A stretch of DNA of 64,000 nt from Aggregatibacter kilianii (GCF_003130255.1 NZ_NRCN01000001.1:1234501-1298500), one strand, 5' to 3'; positions 19,038 to 28,418 are shown, counted from the first letter of the stretch. The notes: generated by a model from the sequence alone, not told the origin. Numbers and translations are program-made.

Positions 19038-20374
19038 GCGAAATGTTCCTCTTTTTGCATTAAAAAGACCTGCTCAAAATCCCGTTTGCCGATTTTCGAT
19101 TGGCTGTTGCGTGGCAGTTCGTCGGTAAAGCGCCAGAAGCGCGGCAAAGCGGAATGTTCTTGGCTTTGCATAAGAAAATGACGCAAGCGGTTGACCAATT
19201 CATTGCGTCCTAATGTCTTATAGGCCTGAATACCTTCGGTATTTAATGCCGCCCAAGCCGCAGGCCGGGCGTGTTTGGGATGTTGTGCCACATAGCAATC
19301 CGCCAACCAAGGATGTCGCAGTAAATCTTGTTCGATTTTAACCAGTGAAATGCGTTTGTCGCCAAATTTTACAATGCGATCAATACGTCCCAGTAAATTG
19401 AATTTGCCGTTTACCAATTCGGCGGCATCAGCAGTTTGTTCTCGTTGGTTTAACCATGCGGATTCCACCCATAATGCGCCTTCTTCGTTCAATCCCACCT
19501 GTGTGAGCGGCGTTGGTTGCCATAAACCATCATCTGCACGAAAGGCAATCGCGCCGGTTTCCGTGCTGCCATAACATTCGATGACGTGGGTTTGTAATTG
19601 TTTACGCATGGCATTGCCAACATCAACAGGCAAGACGCCACCGGAAGAAATAATTCCGGCAAAAGGACATTGGGCTAATTTGGGCGCGTTTAAATTTAAT
19701 CGGGTTAATAAGGCCGGGCTGCTGATCCACACCACTGAGGGCGCAGAGAGACTTTCTTCAATTAAATGTTCCGGGTAGGGTAATTGTCTGCGGGCAATGG
19801 TCCAGCCCATGGTCAACGGCAGCATAATGCGATAAGACAACCCATAATGATGTTGCGCAGAAACACTGGACACTAAGTGAATGTGATTGCCGGCGGAAAA
19901 AGGGAGTGATTGGCGGATAGCGTCCGCTTCAAGCCACATTTGCGCCGCGGTTTTTACCAAGATTTTGGGCTGTCCACTGCTGCCTGAGGTTTTTAACCAT
20001 ATTTCCGTTTGCGCATGGCAAGCAAAGTGCGGTGGATTTTCAGGATGTTTTTGCGTGACGCCATAGTGCGCAAATTGGGGATCATCAAACAGAAAATCGG
20101 CATTTTCTGCGATCCATTGCTGATTTTCTTCCAGTAAATTCGGCGGTAACAAAATGCGCACGCCGGCATGAAAACAGGCCAACATGGTGCAGGCGAACAG
20201 TGCGGCATCTTCAAACCAAAATGCCACCGTGCGGACATTATCTTGTCTTAACTGTGCCGCAATTTGCCATGCGCGGGCAATGAAATCCTGCCATTGCCAA
20301 TCGGGATGACGCGCGATGAGCGTTGTTGTTTCTCTTAGCTTGTGCATAGAATCATTCATGGGTTTATCCATCAT
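19034..20374 (-). CDS. AMP-dependent acyl/aryl-ACP ligase (ApeH-like, stand-alone copy)
   Basis: A 446-residue adenylate-forming enzyme. It has the phosphate loop SGSSGQPK near residue 130, YGSTETG near 285, GRIDRIVKFGDK near 345 and the C-terminal SQSKIGK near 425 with the catalytic lysine. It should activate an aryl acid such as 4-hydroxybenzoate and load it on a carrier protein. It is clearly paralogous to the N-terminal 450 residues of the gene at 20948-22624 but lacks the dehydratase tail. It starts 3 bases after the small membrane protein gene and overlaps the glycosyltransferase gene by 4 bases. Confidence 0.83.
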   Translation of the reverse strand: MMDKPMNDSMHKLRETTTLIARHPDWQWQDFIARAWQIAAQLRQDNVRTVAFWFEDAALFACTMLACFHAGVRILLPPNLLEENQQWIAENADFLFDDPQFAHYGVTQKHPENPPHFACHAQTEIWLKTSGSSGQPKILVKTAAQMWLEADAIRQSLPFSAGNHIHLVSSVSAQHHYGLSYRIMLPLTMGWTIARRQLPYPEHLIEESLSAPSVVWISSPALLTRLNLNAPKLAQCPFAGIISSGGVLPVDVGNAMRKQLQTHVIECYGSTETGAIAFRADDGLWQPTPLTQVGLNEEGALWVESAWLNQREQTADAAELVNGKFNLLGRIDRIVKFGDKRISLVKIEQDLLRHPWLADCYVAQHPKHARPAAWAALNTEGIQAYKTLGRNELVNRLRHFLMQSQEHSALPRFWRFTDELPRNSQSKIGKRDFEQVFLMQKEEHFA

Positions 20375-20376
20375 GT

Positions 20377-20922
20377 TTATTCATAATGTTGCTTAACTTT
20401 TTGACGAACCAACCACTCGCCTGCCATGACGACACCGATAACGCAATAAGAAATCACACCGGTGTAGAGTGCCCAAAAATCGTAGAATTTCAGCCAAATA
20501 GCGGCACCGGTAATGAGAATGTTGACAATAAATACGCCACACCAAAGTTGGGTTACTTTGCGCGTGTAACGCACGCCGGCTTCATTTAAATCCGGTGTCT
20601 GTAAGCGGGCGAGGCGTTCCACCACGGTTTGTTCGCTCCATAAACTGCTACCGAACAAAGAAAGCATTAAACCGTTAATAATGATTGGATACCAAAACAT
20701 GGTTTCAATGGAGCGGGTGAATGCTACCACCGCTAAAATCAATGCTATTGACCACGCAAAATAACGTTGCCCTTGTTGTTGAAAACAGCCTTTGACCGCC
20801 CAAAGCACGGCCATGATCCAAGGCAAATGAAACAACATTTGTTGATTGTTCGCAAACAGCCAAATAATGGGATAGGCAATGCCGGTTAAGGTTAATAAGA
20901 GATTGATGAACACTTTAATCAT
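20377..20922 (-). CDS. COG4648-like membrane protein of the aryl polyene operon
   Basis: A 181-residue protein with four or five membrane helices (about residues 5-25, 33-48, 55-75, 120-145 and 150-170). Small membrane proteins of this kind are constant members of APE operons (ApeG type), but no biochemical role is established that I know of. It separates the two AMP ligase paralogues: 25 bases after the fusion gene and 3 bases before the stand-alone one. Confidence 0.7.
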   Translation of the reverse strand: MIKVFINLLLTLTGIAYPIIWLFANNQQMLFHLPWIMAVLWAVKGCFQQQGQRYFAWSIALILAVVAFTRSIETMFWYPIIINGLMLSLFGSSLWSEQTVVERLARLQTPDLNEAGVRYTRKVTQLWCGVFIVNILITGAAIWLKFYDFWALYTGVISYCVIGVVMAGEWLVRQKVKQHYE

Positions 20923-20947
20923 GGTCTTTCACCGGCAGTATTGAAGA

Positions 20948-22624
20948 TTATTTGAACGATTGAACAGCGTTTAAAATAGCCACGCCGCTACAACAAATTT
21001 CACCTTCCACTTTGAGTTGGAACGTCACTTTATCCCCTTGTCCGTTAAGCGTTAAGCTTAGTTCAAACTCATCATTCGGACGTAAAAATTTCTGGAATTT
21101 GAGTTTATCAATACGACAAAATCCCACATCTTGCGCTAAAAATTCACTGATTTTTTCGTTAATCCATTGCAATTCAATGACCCCCGGGACTAACGGGAAA
21201 TTTGCAAAATGATCTTTAAGGTAAATCAAATCTAATGGCACTTTGCCTGTGGCGTGATAATGATGTTCATTTTGTTGTTGTGTAAACCAAATAGGATCGC
21301 GTTGCGGCTCAAGGCAAGTGCGGTTAAATTCTAACTTATTTATTTTAGATTGGCTGTTGCGCGGTAATTTGTCGGTAAAACGCCAAAAACGTGGAATGGC
21401 CGTCTTGTCTTGGGTTGCCGATAAGTGCGTTTTCAGCTGTTCCACCAAATAACGTCGTCCATGTCCTCGCAAAGCGTCGATACCTTGAGCTGTTAATCCC
21501 ACCCACGCGGCCAAACGGGCTTGTTCGGGGTGTTGGGCGATATAGCAATCATCCACCCACGGATGTTGCATTAATTTACCTTCAATGCCGGCCAACGATG
21601 TACGTTTGTCGCCGATTTTTACGATGCGGTCACTGCGTCCGAGCAGGCGAAAACCGCCATCGGTGAATTCCACCACGTCTGCTGTTTGTTCACGATGGGA
21701 AAGCCATGCCCCTTCAATCCATAAGGCACCATGTTCGTTACTGCCTAATTGGCTGTTTGGTAGGGTTTGCCATAAATGGATATTGTCACGAATGGCGATT
21801 GGGCCGGTCTCCGTACTGCCGTAAATTTCAATAATCGGTTGTTGTAACAGCTTACGCATTTGTTCGGAGATCTCTTCCGGCAAAGCACCGCCGGAGGAAA
21901 TTACGCCCGCAAGGCTTTTGGGCATTGTTGTGTTAAACCAATCAATCCGGGTCAACATGGCGGGGCTACTGACCACCACAACCTGTTTGGCCTTTTGCGC
22001 TTCGGCGATGATACATTCCGGATAAAACTGTTGCTTGCGACCGATTTGCCAACCGTTGACCAAAGACATCATGATGTGCACGGTTAAGCCGTAAATATGC
22101 TGAATGCTAACGGTGCTAAGGGCGGTAATATCATTACTGGCGCGTAAAGGAAGGGCAATAGCAAGCGCTTCGGCGCCAAGCCACATTTGTTCGGCAGTTT
22201 TGATAATGGTCTTAGCTTCGCCGGTGCTACCGGAGGTTTTTAACCAAATTTCCGTTTGATTGGTATAATCAAAGAGCGGTCGATTTTGCGGATGTTTTTG
22301 CACCTCTTGTTGTGCACCGAAATGCTCGAAATCTTCGGCGGAAGGTTGGTTTATTTCACTGTCCGTGAGCCAAAGATCGGCATTACTATTCACCCATTCT
22401 ACACTTTCTGAGGTGAAATTCGGCGGGAAGAGCACTCGAACGTTGGCATTCCAAGCCCCTAACAGGGTACAGGCCAATTTGGCTCCGTCTTCCAGCCAAA
22501 CGGCAATGGCACGAACTTGGCGTTGTTGTAGTTCGGCAGAAATTTGGCGGGCTTTTTGTTCAAAATCCACATAACGCCATTGCGGATCATGGGCAATTAA
22601 ACTATTGGCGGTATATTTAGACAT
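20948..22624 (-). CDS. Fused AMP ligase and ApeI-like dehydratase
   Basis: A 558-residue protein made of two domains. Residues 1-440 form an AMP ligase: SGSTGEAK near 130, YGSTETG near 286, GRSDRIVKIGDK near 345 and SQSKINK near 425. From about residue 455 a hotdog dehydratase follows, with HFANFPLVPG near 475 holding the conserved histidine. This matches the small ApeI proteins that are usually separate and partner ApeP. It starts inside the carrier-protein stop (TAATG). The fusion may hand the loaded starter directly to the carrier or dehydration step; that is inference. Confidence 0.83.
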   Translation of the reverse strand: MSKYTANSLIAHDPQWRYVDFEQKARQISAELQQRQVRAIAVWLEDGAKLACTLLGAWNANVRVLFPPNFTSESVEWVNSNADLWLTDSEINQPSAEDFEHFGAQQEVQKHPQNRPLFDYTNQTEIWLKTSGSTGEAKTIIKTAEQMWLGAEALAIALPLRASNDITALSTVSIQHIYGLTVHIMMSLVNGWQIGRKQQFYPECIIAEAQKAKQVVVVSSPAMLTRIDWFNTTMPKSLAGVISSGGALPEEISEQMRKLLQQPIIEIYGSTETGPIAIRDNIHLWQTLPNSQLGSNEHGALWIEGAWLSHREQTADVVEFTDGGFRLLGRSDRIVKIGDKRTSLAGIEGKLMQHPWVDDCYIAQHPEQARLAAWVGLTAQGIDALRGHGRRYLVEQLKTHLSATQDKTAIPRFWRFTDKLPRNSQSKINKLEFNRTCLEPQRDPIWFTQQQNEHHYHATGKVPLDLIYLKDHFANFPLVPGVIELQWINEKISEFLAQDVGFCRIDKLKFQKFLRPNDEFELSLTLNGQGDKVTFQLKVEGEICCSGVAILNAVQSFK

Positions 22625-22875
22625 TATTGTGTGTTTTGACTCATTTTCAGCACGGCTTTCACCACATCATCCACCGTTCGAACATTGCGGAAATCTTCCG
22701 CCTGTAACTTGTGACCTGTTTTGCGTTTGATGTGATCGATAAGATCGATAGCATCAATACTATCAATTTCCAATTCTTCGTACAGATTAGTTTCCGGCTT
22801 AATTCTTTCCGGTTCGATTTCAAATAAAGACGCCAACGCGTCGCTGAGGAGATCGCGGATTTCTTGTTCGGTCAT
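22624..22875 (-). CDS. Acyl carrier protein 2 (ApeF-like)
   Basis: An 83-residue acidic carrier protein. Ser39 in EIDSIDAI is the phosphopantetheine attachment site. It is encoded one base after the other carrier protein gene and overlaps the ligase start as TAATG. Two carrier proteins side by side are typical for aryl polyene clusters, one thought to hold starter or growing chain. Confidence 0.88.
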   Translation of the reverse strand: MTEQEIRDLLSDALASLFEIEPERIKPETNLYEELEIDSIDAIDLIDHIKRKTGHKLQAEDFRNVRTVDDVVKAVLKMSQNTQ

Positions 22876-22876
22876 A

Positions 22877-23140
22877 TTATGCCTCGCCTTTTTGCGCTCG
22901 AATAAATTTGGCTAAGGAGGTGACGCTTTCAAAATGATCGCGCAATTGGGTTTGTTCACTATCTAATTGCAAACCAAAGGTTTTTTGTACGGCCAGACCA
23001 AGCTCGAGAGCATCAACGGAGTCCAAACCTAAGCCATCGTCACCAAAAAGTGCGGTGTCATTTTCAATATCTTCAACACTGATGTCTTCTAACGCAAGGC
23101 TGTCAATGATTAATTGTTTAAGTTGTTGTTCCAGTTCCAT
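22877..23140 (-). CDS. Acyl carrier protein 1 (ApeE-like)
   Basis: An 87-residue acidic carrier protein with phosphopantetheine site Ser41 in GLDSVDALEL. Its sequence differs clearly from the second carrier protein (LGLDS versus LEIDS), so the two likely have separate tasks. The gene follows the acyltransferase with one base between stop and start, and carries an uptake signal near 23047. Confidence 0.88.
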   Translation of the reverse strand: MELEQQLKQLIIDSLALEDISVEDIENDTALFGDDGLGLDSVDALELGLAVQKTFGLQLDSEQTQLRDHFESVTSLAKFIRAQKGEA

Positions 23141-23141
23141 T

Positions 23142-23906
23142 TTAGTTGTCCTTTGTATGTGTATTAAAATAATCTTCCAAGTATTTGGTTAATCTGCGTG
23201 AAGCCATTGGGATAGATTGTTCTTGTAGCCAATCTTGCGGATGAATGTCTTCACCGACGATGAGTTCATATTGAATGCGCGTTTTCGGGATTTTATACCA
23301 TGGGTGCCCTTTCTTTAAACTGAGCGGATTCATGCGAATAATGACCGGAGTAATTACACGGGCACTACGTAACCCAATGGATACCGCGCCACGGTTTAAT
23401 TTCACCACACCGTCCCAACCGGTACGGGTACCTTCGGCAAATAATAATAAAGCTTGTTCTTTCAGCACCTCGTCACTTTGCTCCAGTAATTCTACCGATT
23501 CCGTATTCGGTAAAAAACCGCATGCCAAAATTTGATTGCGCATGGTAGGGTTGTTGAGCAAATCTTTTTTCACAATGCAATTCAGGCTTGGACTTTGACC
23601 TAAAATTAATACTACATCCAACAAAGACGGGTGGTTCGGTAAAATTAATTGGCCCGGTCTGCCGAGTTTCTCAAAACCTTTATAACTGACTTCCAACACG
23701 CCGCCAAAAGACAGATAACGAATAAAATAATACCAAATTCGACCGACAAAACGGCGTACTTTCAATTGGGTTTGTAGGCTATTGGTTTGGTGATGGCGTG
23801 CATAAGGATATAACACCAACTGCAATAATGTACCGGCAACGCCCCAAAATAAAAAACCAATGGCTGTGCTCAAAAAACGGCGCAACCAATTTAGTTTTTC
23901 TGCCAT
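23142..23906 (-). CDS. PlsC-like acyltransferase of the aryl polyene operon
   Basis: A 254-residue membrane-associated acyltransferase started at ATG 23906, which has GGAGGA about 9 bases upstream. A TTG two codons earlier is less likely. NHPSLLD near residue 93 is the Hx4D catalytic motif, and FAEGTRTG near 158 is the second PlsC block. An N-terminal membrane helix spans about residues 10-30. It overlaps the preceding ketosynthase-like gene by 16 bases. It probably acylates a lipid precursor of the polyene anchor. Confidence 0.8.
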   Translation of the reverse strand: MAEKLNWLRRFLSTAIGFLFWGVAGTLLQLVLYPYARHHQTNSLQTQLKVRRFVGRIWYYFIRYLSFGGVLEVSYKGFEKLGRPGQLILPNHPSLLDVVLILGQSPSLNCIVKKDLLNNPTMRNQILACGFLPNTESVELLEQSDEVLKEQALLLFAEGTRTGWDGVVKLNRGAVSIGLRSARVITPVIIRMNPLSLKKGHPWYKIPKTRIQYELIVGEDIHPQDWLQEQSIPMASRRLTKYLEDYFNTHTKDN

Positions 23907-24634
23907 GACCAAGATCCTCCGGTACTATTTGGCGTGCACCATTTAGTCTGGTTGAGATACTGATTTTTTACCCATTCTAATGCCGTATCAACAACAGCTT
24001 CACCTTCCGGCGGTTGGGCACAAAAACTGAGTTGATATTGCTTGCCGGCTTCAATAACCAGTGCTAAGGCATAACTGAACGGCTGACGTACTACGGGTTG
24101 CACATCATAACCCTGTTCTAAGGGCGATTCGGCAACGACGACCAACACGCGTTCGGCACCTTCTTTGAGTAATAAATAGGCTTCCAGTAATGCGATTTCC
24201 AAATTATCTTTATTGGCCATTAATGCGGTGGTTTCCGCCGTGACCTTACGCAATTCCGACCATTGCCCGATTAACGCATTATGCACCGATAAGCTGAAGG
24301 ATGTCGGAGAAACATCGCCTTCCGTCAAAAGCGAATACCATAAGCTAAAATTACGATTAATCTCACTATTTGCCGAGGCATAAACCACCGGTAAATTGGA
24401 TTGTTCATCAACCAGTGTCCAAGCGGCTTCAAAAATCAAACGGGCAGAATCACTTAAACGACGACGTTTAAGTGGCGGTAAAAATTCAAGTTTGGGCGCA
24501 AAATCAGCGAAATTTGTACAGTTTTGTTGCCAATGTGAATAGCCTAATTTCCAATCATGCTCACTTAATGTTTTATTACAAACGATATTCCAACAGCTGA
24601 TATTAAATGAAAATTGACAAATAGTTTGAGTCAT
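23891..24634 (-). CDS. Ketosynthase-like chain-length-factor domain protein (PF13723 type)
   Basis: A 247-residue protein resembling only the N-terminal half of a ketosynthase. It includes a YASANSEI segment near residue 85 and SLSVHNALIGQ near 112, but no active-site cysteine in the expected place. Such proteins are the Ketoacyl-synt_2 or chain-length-factor-like members of APE clusters. It may shape or stabilise a ketosynthase complex. It follows the damaged lipoprotein gene by 6 bases. Confidence 0.72.
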   Translation of the reverse strand: MTQTICQFSFNISCWNIVCNKTLSEHDWKLGYSHWQQNCTNFADFAPKLEFLPPLKRRRLSDSARLIFEAAWTLVDEQSNLPVVYASANSEINRNFSLWYSLLTEGDVSPTSFSLSVHNALIGQWSELRKVTAETTALMANKDNLEIALLEAYLLLKEGAERVLVVVAESPLEQGYDVQPVVRQPFSYALALVIEAGKQYQLSFCAQPPEGEAVVDTALEWVKNQYLNQTKWCTPNSTGGSWSWQKN

Positions 24635-24640
24635 TATGAA

Positions 24641-25056
24641 TTATTGAAATAATTGATTAATCATTAAATCCGTTTGGCCTTGTAAACCAACCTGATCAAC
24701 GCGATCTTTTTCATCACCACGACGTTTGTAAGATAAGAAACCTAAAGATTGCTTACTTGCGGCATCACGCAAATCCAATTTTGCTCTGGCGATAATTTGA
24801 CTATTCCCTTTGACCGTAAAAAATAAAATACGCTCACAAGTTCCTTTATCTTTTACTAATTGTGCGGAAATATTTTTATTTTTGAGACTTTGGGTTAAAG
24901 CTTCAATGAAATTATCCGGCGCGCTGTATGTGTTGCCTTTCAAGCAAAGGTGTTTGATATTGTAGCCGTTTCCTACCGGTCTAAGATCTGAAACGCCGGA
25001 AGAGCAACCGACTAAGCTAAATGCAGCAATGCAGAGGGGTAAATATAATTTTTCAT
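24641..25056 (-). pseudogene. Frameshifted lipoprotein gene at the head of the aryl polyene operon
   Basis: An ATG at 25056 has AGGAATCCA upstream, but its frame stops after 14 codons. One frame over, the sequence reads LYLPLCIAAF, then a lipobox LVGC, then SSGVSDLRPVG and on without stop to 24641. The two frames join if the run of five A (minus strand) at 25049-25053 had six, giving M-K-K-L-Y and a normal lipoprotein signal. The open part alone (100 codons from TTG 24943) has no signal peptide. Either the gene is inactivated, or the run is phase-variable, or the base is a sequencing error. Family unknown to me; the body looks like a small periplasmic lipoprotein. Confidence 0.7.
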
Positions 25057-25192
25057 TGGATTCCTGAAATTAGGCTAAAAAATAAAATGATAAATATACG
25101 AAATTTGCCCAATTTTACCTATGCTCCTATATGAAAGCAATTACCGAGCCATAAGAAAAGCTATATGTTAATTGTAGATAAAAGAAAAGTGT

Positions 25193-25198
25193 TATACT
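25193..25198 (+). promoter_or_regulatory. Likely -10 box for the small lipoprotein gene
   Basis: GTTATACT contains TATACT, 42 bases before the ATG at 25241. No good -35 hexamer at 17 bases is seen; a TTGTAG lies 15 bases upstream. Confidence 0.4.
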
Positions 25199-25240
25199 TA
25201 GCCGGATTTTATTATCTTTTCACTATTAAAGGAGATGTTT

Positions 25241-25666
25241 ATGAAATTGATGACCAAATTCAGCGTTGCCGTAGCCTGTATCTTTATTGCCGCTTGTGCG
25301 CCGCGTGATACCGTTCACCACTTAGATATTCAAAGCGCATTAAATTCCCCTGAAGCGAGTGGCGTGGTGAACCCAAAAGTGAAACTTTATTTCGGGACAC
25401 CGGCACCGGGTAAAGTGATCATTGCTAACGCTGTGACCAATAAGAAAACCAACGCAGCCAACAAATCTGACGAAAAAGCTTGCCAACGCGCCTTCTTGTC
25501 TGCAGTGAAACAATTACAGGAAAAAGCTGAAGCCTCCGGTGCTACCAAAGTGGGGAATATCGTGAGTTATTACAAGAAAAATACCTTCAAAAGCACTAGC
25601 CAATATGAATGCCATGCCGGGCATCTTATCGGTGGCGTAGCATTAAAAGGCGACATTGTTAAATAA
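25241..25666 (+). CDS. Small lipoprotein of unknown function
   Basis: A 141-residue lipoprotein. The ATG at 25241 is chosen because GGAG lies 6 bases upstream; another ATG at 25235 touches that site. The signal ends with IAAC (Cys19). The mature part has two further cysteines (in EKACQRAF and YECHAG) that could form a disulfide, and a Gly-rich end (GHLIGGVAL). It stands alone, divergent from the aryl polyene operon. I do not recognise a function. Confidence 0.8.
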   Translation: MKLMTKFSVAVACIFIAACAPRDTVHHLDIQSALNSPEASGVVNPKVKLYFGTPAPGKVIIANAVTNKKTNAANKSDEKACQRAFLSAVKQLQEKAEASGATKVGNIVSYYKKNTFKSTSQYECHAGHLIGGVALKGDIVK

Positions 25667-25683
25667 ACCGATTTTTAATAACA

Positions 25684-25707
25684 AAGGCATAGTTTCAACT
25701 ATGCCTT
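25684..25707. terminator. Hairpin between the lipoprotein gene and yigB
   Basis: AAGGCATAGT and ACTATGCCTT form a 10-bp stem with loop TTCA. The forward side lacks a T run, so termination strength is uncertain. An uptake signal follows at about 25734. Confidence 0.5.
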
Positions 25708-25743
25708 CTCTGCTAAAAAACATTTTTAAAATCGACCGCACTT

Positions 25744-26457
25744 TTAAGCGTATAACGCTAATAACCCTACCAAATCCGTCATTTCTATTGTGGGTAAAAT
25801 ACGCGCCTCATTAAATTGATAAATGGATTTTCCGCTTGAATTTAACCATACCGATTGACAACCGGCCTGCATGGCGCCTTGAACATCGGTGATAAGGTTA
25901 TCGCCAACATGCAAAATCTGATGCGTCGGAATATTAAAATAACGGGCAGTTTGGCTGAATAAATCAGCGTGGGGCTTGGCTCGTCCATGTTCGCCGCCAC
26001 GGAGAATGACATCGAAATGATCGAGCCCGATACGCGTCGGATCCACATTGCCGTTGGTAATGGCAACTAATTGATAACGTTGTTTAAGCCGTTTCAGAAT
26101 CTCAAGACTTTGTGTCGGTACGGTTATTTGATGACGCCAATGTAAAAAATATTTCATTGCCAGCGAAGAAATATCGGAAATTTCCACCGCACTTTTTTGC
26201 CGCGTAGCCAATAGCGCCTGTAAACTTTGCGTTCGCCACAAAGTCACATCTTCCTGTAACAACGGATCTTGCTTTGCGGTATGTTGTTTCCAAACGCACC
26301 ATGATTCTTGATCAAAATCCGTTATGCCGCCATGAGTCTGCACAAACCGTATAAATTCGGCTTCTGCGTTGGCAATCACTTGTGTGTTGTCATATAGCGT
26401 GTCGTCGAGATCAAAACTCATCACCTGAAAGGGCATTAAAGTGCGGTAGAAAATCAT
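25744..26457 (-). CDS. yigB: HAD-family phosphatase YigB
   Basis: A 237-residue haloacid dehalogenase-type hydrolase. SFDLDDTLYDN at residues 14-24 contains the nucleophile Asp and the DxD pair, TNGN near 136 is motif II, and HVGDNLITDVQGA near 185 is motif IV. YigB of E. coli dephosphorylates FMN and other small phosphates. It follows xerC by 11 bases in a dapF-xerC-yigB order that matches E. coli. The start MIFYRTLM aligns with E. coli YigB, and the codons for YRTL are an uptake signal. Confidence 0.9.
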   Translation of the reverse strand: MIFYRTLMPFQVMSFDLDDTLYDNTQVIANAEAEFIRFVQTHGGITDFDQESWCVWKQHTAKQDPLLQEDVTLWRTQSLQALLATRQKSAVEISDISSLAMKYFLHWRHQITVPTQSLEILKRLKQRYQLVAITNGNVDPTRIGLDHFDVILRGGEHGRAKPHADLFSQTARYFNIPTHQILHVGDNLITDVQGAMQAGCQSVWLNSSGKSIYQFNEARILPTIEMTDLVGLLALYA

Positions 26458-26468
26458 GGCGTTTTTCC

Positions 26469-27356
26469 TTATTTTTTACGTTTTGCTCGTGGGTGGGCAG
26501 AGTCATAAACTTCCGCCAAATGTTGGAAATTCAGGTGGGTATAAATTTGCGTGGTGGACAGATTGCTATGACCTAATAATTCTTGCACTGCACGCAAATC
26601 GGAGCTGGCTTCCAACATATGAGTGGCAAAAGAATGGCGCAGTTTATGCGGGTTCAAATGGCTATTTAATCCTTGCCGAATGCCCCAGGTTTCCAAGCGC
26701 ATTTGAATAGCACGATGTGACATACGATTACCTAACTGGCTGACAAATAGCGCCTCATCTTTCGGATTAAATAATAACCGCACTTTGAGCCATTGTTGAA
26801 TGGCGTGGGAGGCGTAACGTCCCAGCGGTACCACCCGTTCTTTGTTGCCTTTACCAATCACCCGTACTTCACGCACACGGATGTTAATGCTGTTGAGGTT
26901 CAGCCCTTGTAATTCCGATAAACGCAAGCCTGAGCTATACAGTAATTCAATGATGGCACGATCGCGAATATCGATGGGCTCTTTGCTGTCGTTGGCAAGT
27001 AGCTGTTGCACTTGCTCGGTGTCAATATTTTTCGGTAAATGCTTGGCTTGTTTCGGCGCGGAAATACCGGTGGCCGGGTTGACTTTCAGTTCTCCAAGTT
27101 GCACCAAATAACTTAAAAACCGTCGTAATGCAGACAGGCGTAGCGCCAAACTTTTTTCATGTAAGCCGTCTTTGTGGCTTTGCGCTATGACAAAACGTAC
27201 TACACTTGGTGTGACTTGTTGCCATTGTTGAATGCCGGCATGCTGTAAAATTTCGACAACACGTACCAACTGACGCTGATAGTTGCTCAACGTATGCGGG
27301 CTGACTTGGCGTTCAATTTTCAGATAAGTCCAATATTTTTGTAGTGCGTTTTGCAT
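26469..27356 (-). CDS. xerC: Tyrosine recombinase XerC
   Basis: A 295-residue site-specific recombinase. It has an N-terminal SAM-like core-binding domain (residues 5-90) and a catalytic domain with Arg in SSGLRLSEL near 146, HKLRH near 238, and [14 protein letters not shown] near 263 holding the last His and the nucleophile Tyr. With XerD it resolves chromosome dimers at dif. The gene is in the housekeeping dapF-xerC-yigB operon, so it does not mark an integrated element. Confidence 0.96.
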   Translation of the reverse strand: MQNALQKYWTYLKIERQVSPHTLSNYQRQLVRVVEILQHAGIQQWQQVTPSVVRFVIAQSHKDGLHEKSLALRLSALRRFLSYLVQLGELKVNPATGISAPKQAKHLPKNIDTEQVQQLLANDSKEPIDIRDRAIIELLYSSGLRLSELQGLNLNSINIRVREVRVIGKGNKERVVPLGRYASHAIQQWLKVRLLFNPKDEALFVSQLGNRMSHRAIQMRLETWGIRQGLNSHLNPHKLRHSFATHMLEASSDLRAVQELLGHSNLSTTQIYTHLNFQHLAEVYDSAHPRAKRKK

Positions 27357-27365
27357 GGCGAAGTC

Positions 27366-28190
27366 TTACAAATAAATCACACCGTCGTAAACGTGAGTGG
27401 CGCTGCCCGTCATGTAAAGCGGATGACCTTCGCCTTGCCATTCAATGGTTAAACTACCGCCGGGCAAATCGACCTGTACTTCGTTGTCCAATACGCCTTG
27501 CATAATGCCTACCGCGACAGCCGCACAAGCACCGCTACCGCAAGCTTGGGTTTCACCTGCGCCGCGCTCATACACACGTAACTTAATATGTTTGCGGTTT
27601 ACTACTTGCATAAATCCTGCATTGACCCGTTCCGGGAAGCGTTTGTGGTTTTCCAATAAGGGGCCGAGCTGTTCCACATTGGCGATCTGAATGTCTTCCA
27701 CCTGTACCACGCAATGCGGATTGCCCATAGACACTGCGCCACACAACACAGTTTGCACCGTCGTGCGCAAAATATAATTTTTCTCGAATTTATTGGCGAT
27801 AAATGGAATTTTGTTCGGCTCCCAAACGGGTTCGCCCATATTCACCCGCACATTGCCATCCTCTTTTACGCTAAGTACCATCTTGCCTTTTTGCGTGCTC
27901 ACGGCGATGTCTTTTTTATTGGTTAAGCCTTTTAATGTGACAAAACGGGCAAAGCAACGCGCGCCGTTACCGCATTGCGCCACTTCGCTACCGTCCGCAT
28001 TAAAAATACGATAATGAAAATCCAGTTCGGGATCATAAGGCGGTTCCACCACCAACAGCTGATCAAAACCAATACCACGATGACGATCTGCCAAGCGTTT
28101 GATGGTTTCTGTGGGAAAATAAACATTCTGCGTGACCGCATCCACCACCATAAAATCATTGCCCAGCCCGTGCATTTTGGAAAATTGCAT
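27366..28190 (-). CDS. dapF: Diaminopimelate epimerase
   Basis: A 274-residue enzyme of full length. The two catalytic cysteines are in CGNGARC near residue 73 and QACGSGACA near 217. It converts LL- to meso-diaminopimelate for lysine and peptidoglycan. It starts the dapF-xerC-yigB operon, 9 bases ahead of xerC. An asd gene lies divergently 228 bases away, so two steps of the same pathway flank this spacer. Confidence 0.97.
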   Translation of the reverse strand: MQFSKMHGLGNDFMVVDAVTQNVYFPTETIKRLADRHRGIGFDQLLVVEPPYDPELDFHYRIFNADGSEVAQCGNGARCFARFVTLKGLTNKKDIAVSTQKGKMVLSVKEDGNVRVNMGEPVWEPNKIPFIANKFEKNYILRTTVQTVLCGAVSMGNPHCVVQVEDIQIANVEQLGPLLENHKRFPERVNAGFMQVVNRKHIKLRVYERGAGETQACGSGACAAVAVGIMQGVLDNEVQVDLPGGSLTIEWQGEGHPLYMTGSATHVYDGVIYL

Positions 28191-28418
28191 AGTTGTCCTT
28201 AGTTAATGAATTTGGTTGAATTATAACACATAAGGTGTCATTTTCGTGTGGTCCATTCATGTGGTCGGCAGACGGTATTTAAAAAAAGTGCGGTCGATTT
28301 TTCAATTATTTTTAAAAATGAAAAAAATATCGGAAAAACACTTGCTTTTGGGCGCGATCTCTTGCTATTAATTAAATCCTCACATTTCTCAAATCATATC
28401 TAGTTAAAGGACACACTT

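Noticed and set aside
28191-28418. Lysine riboswitch before asd
   Set aside because: The leader is short and I see no matching multi-stem core; only an uptake signal and AT-rich promoter-like sequence.
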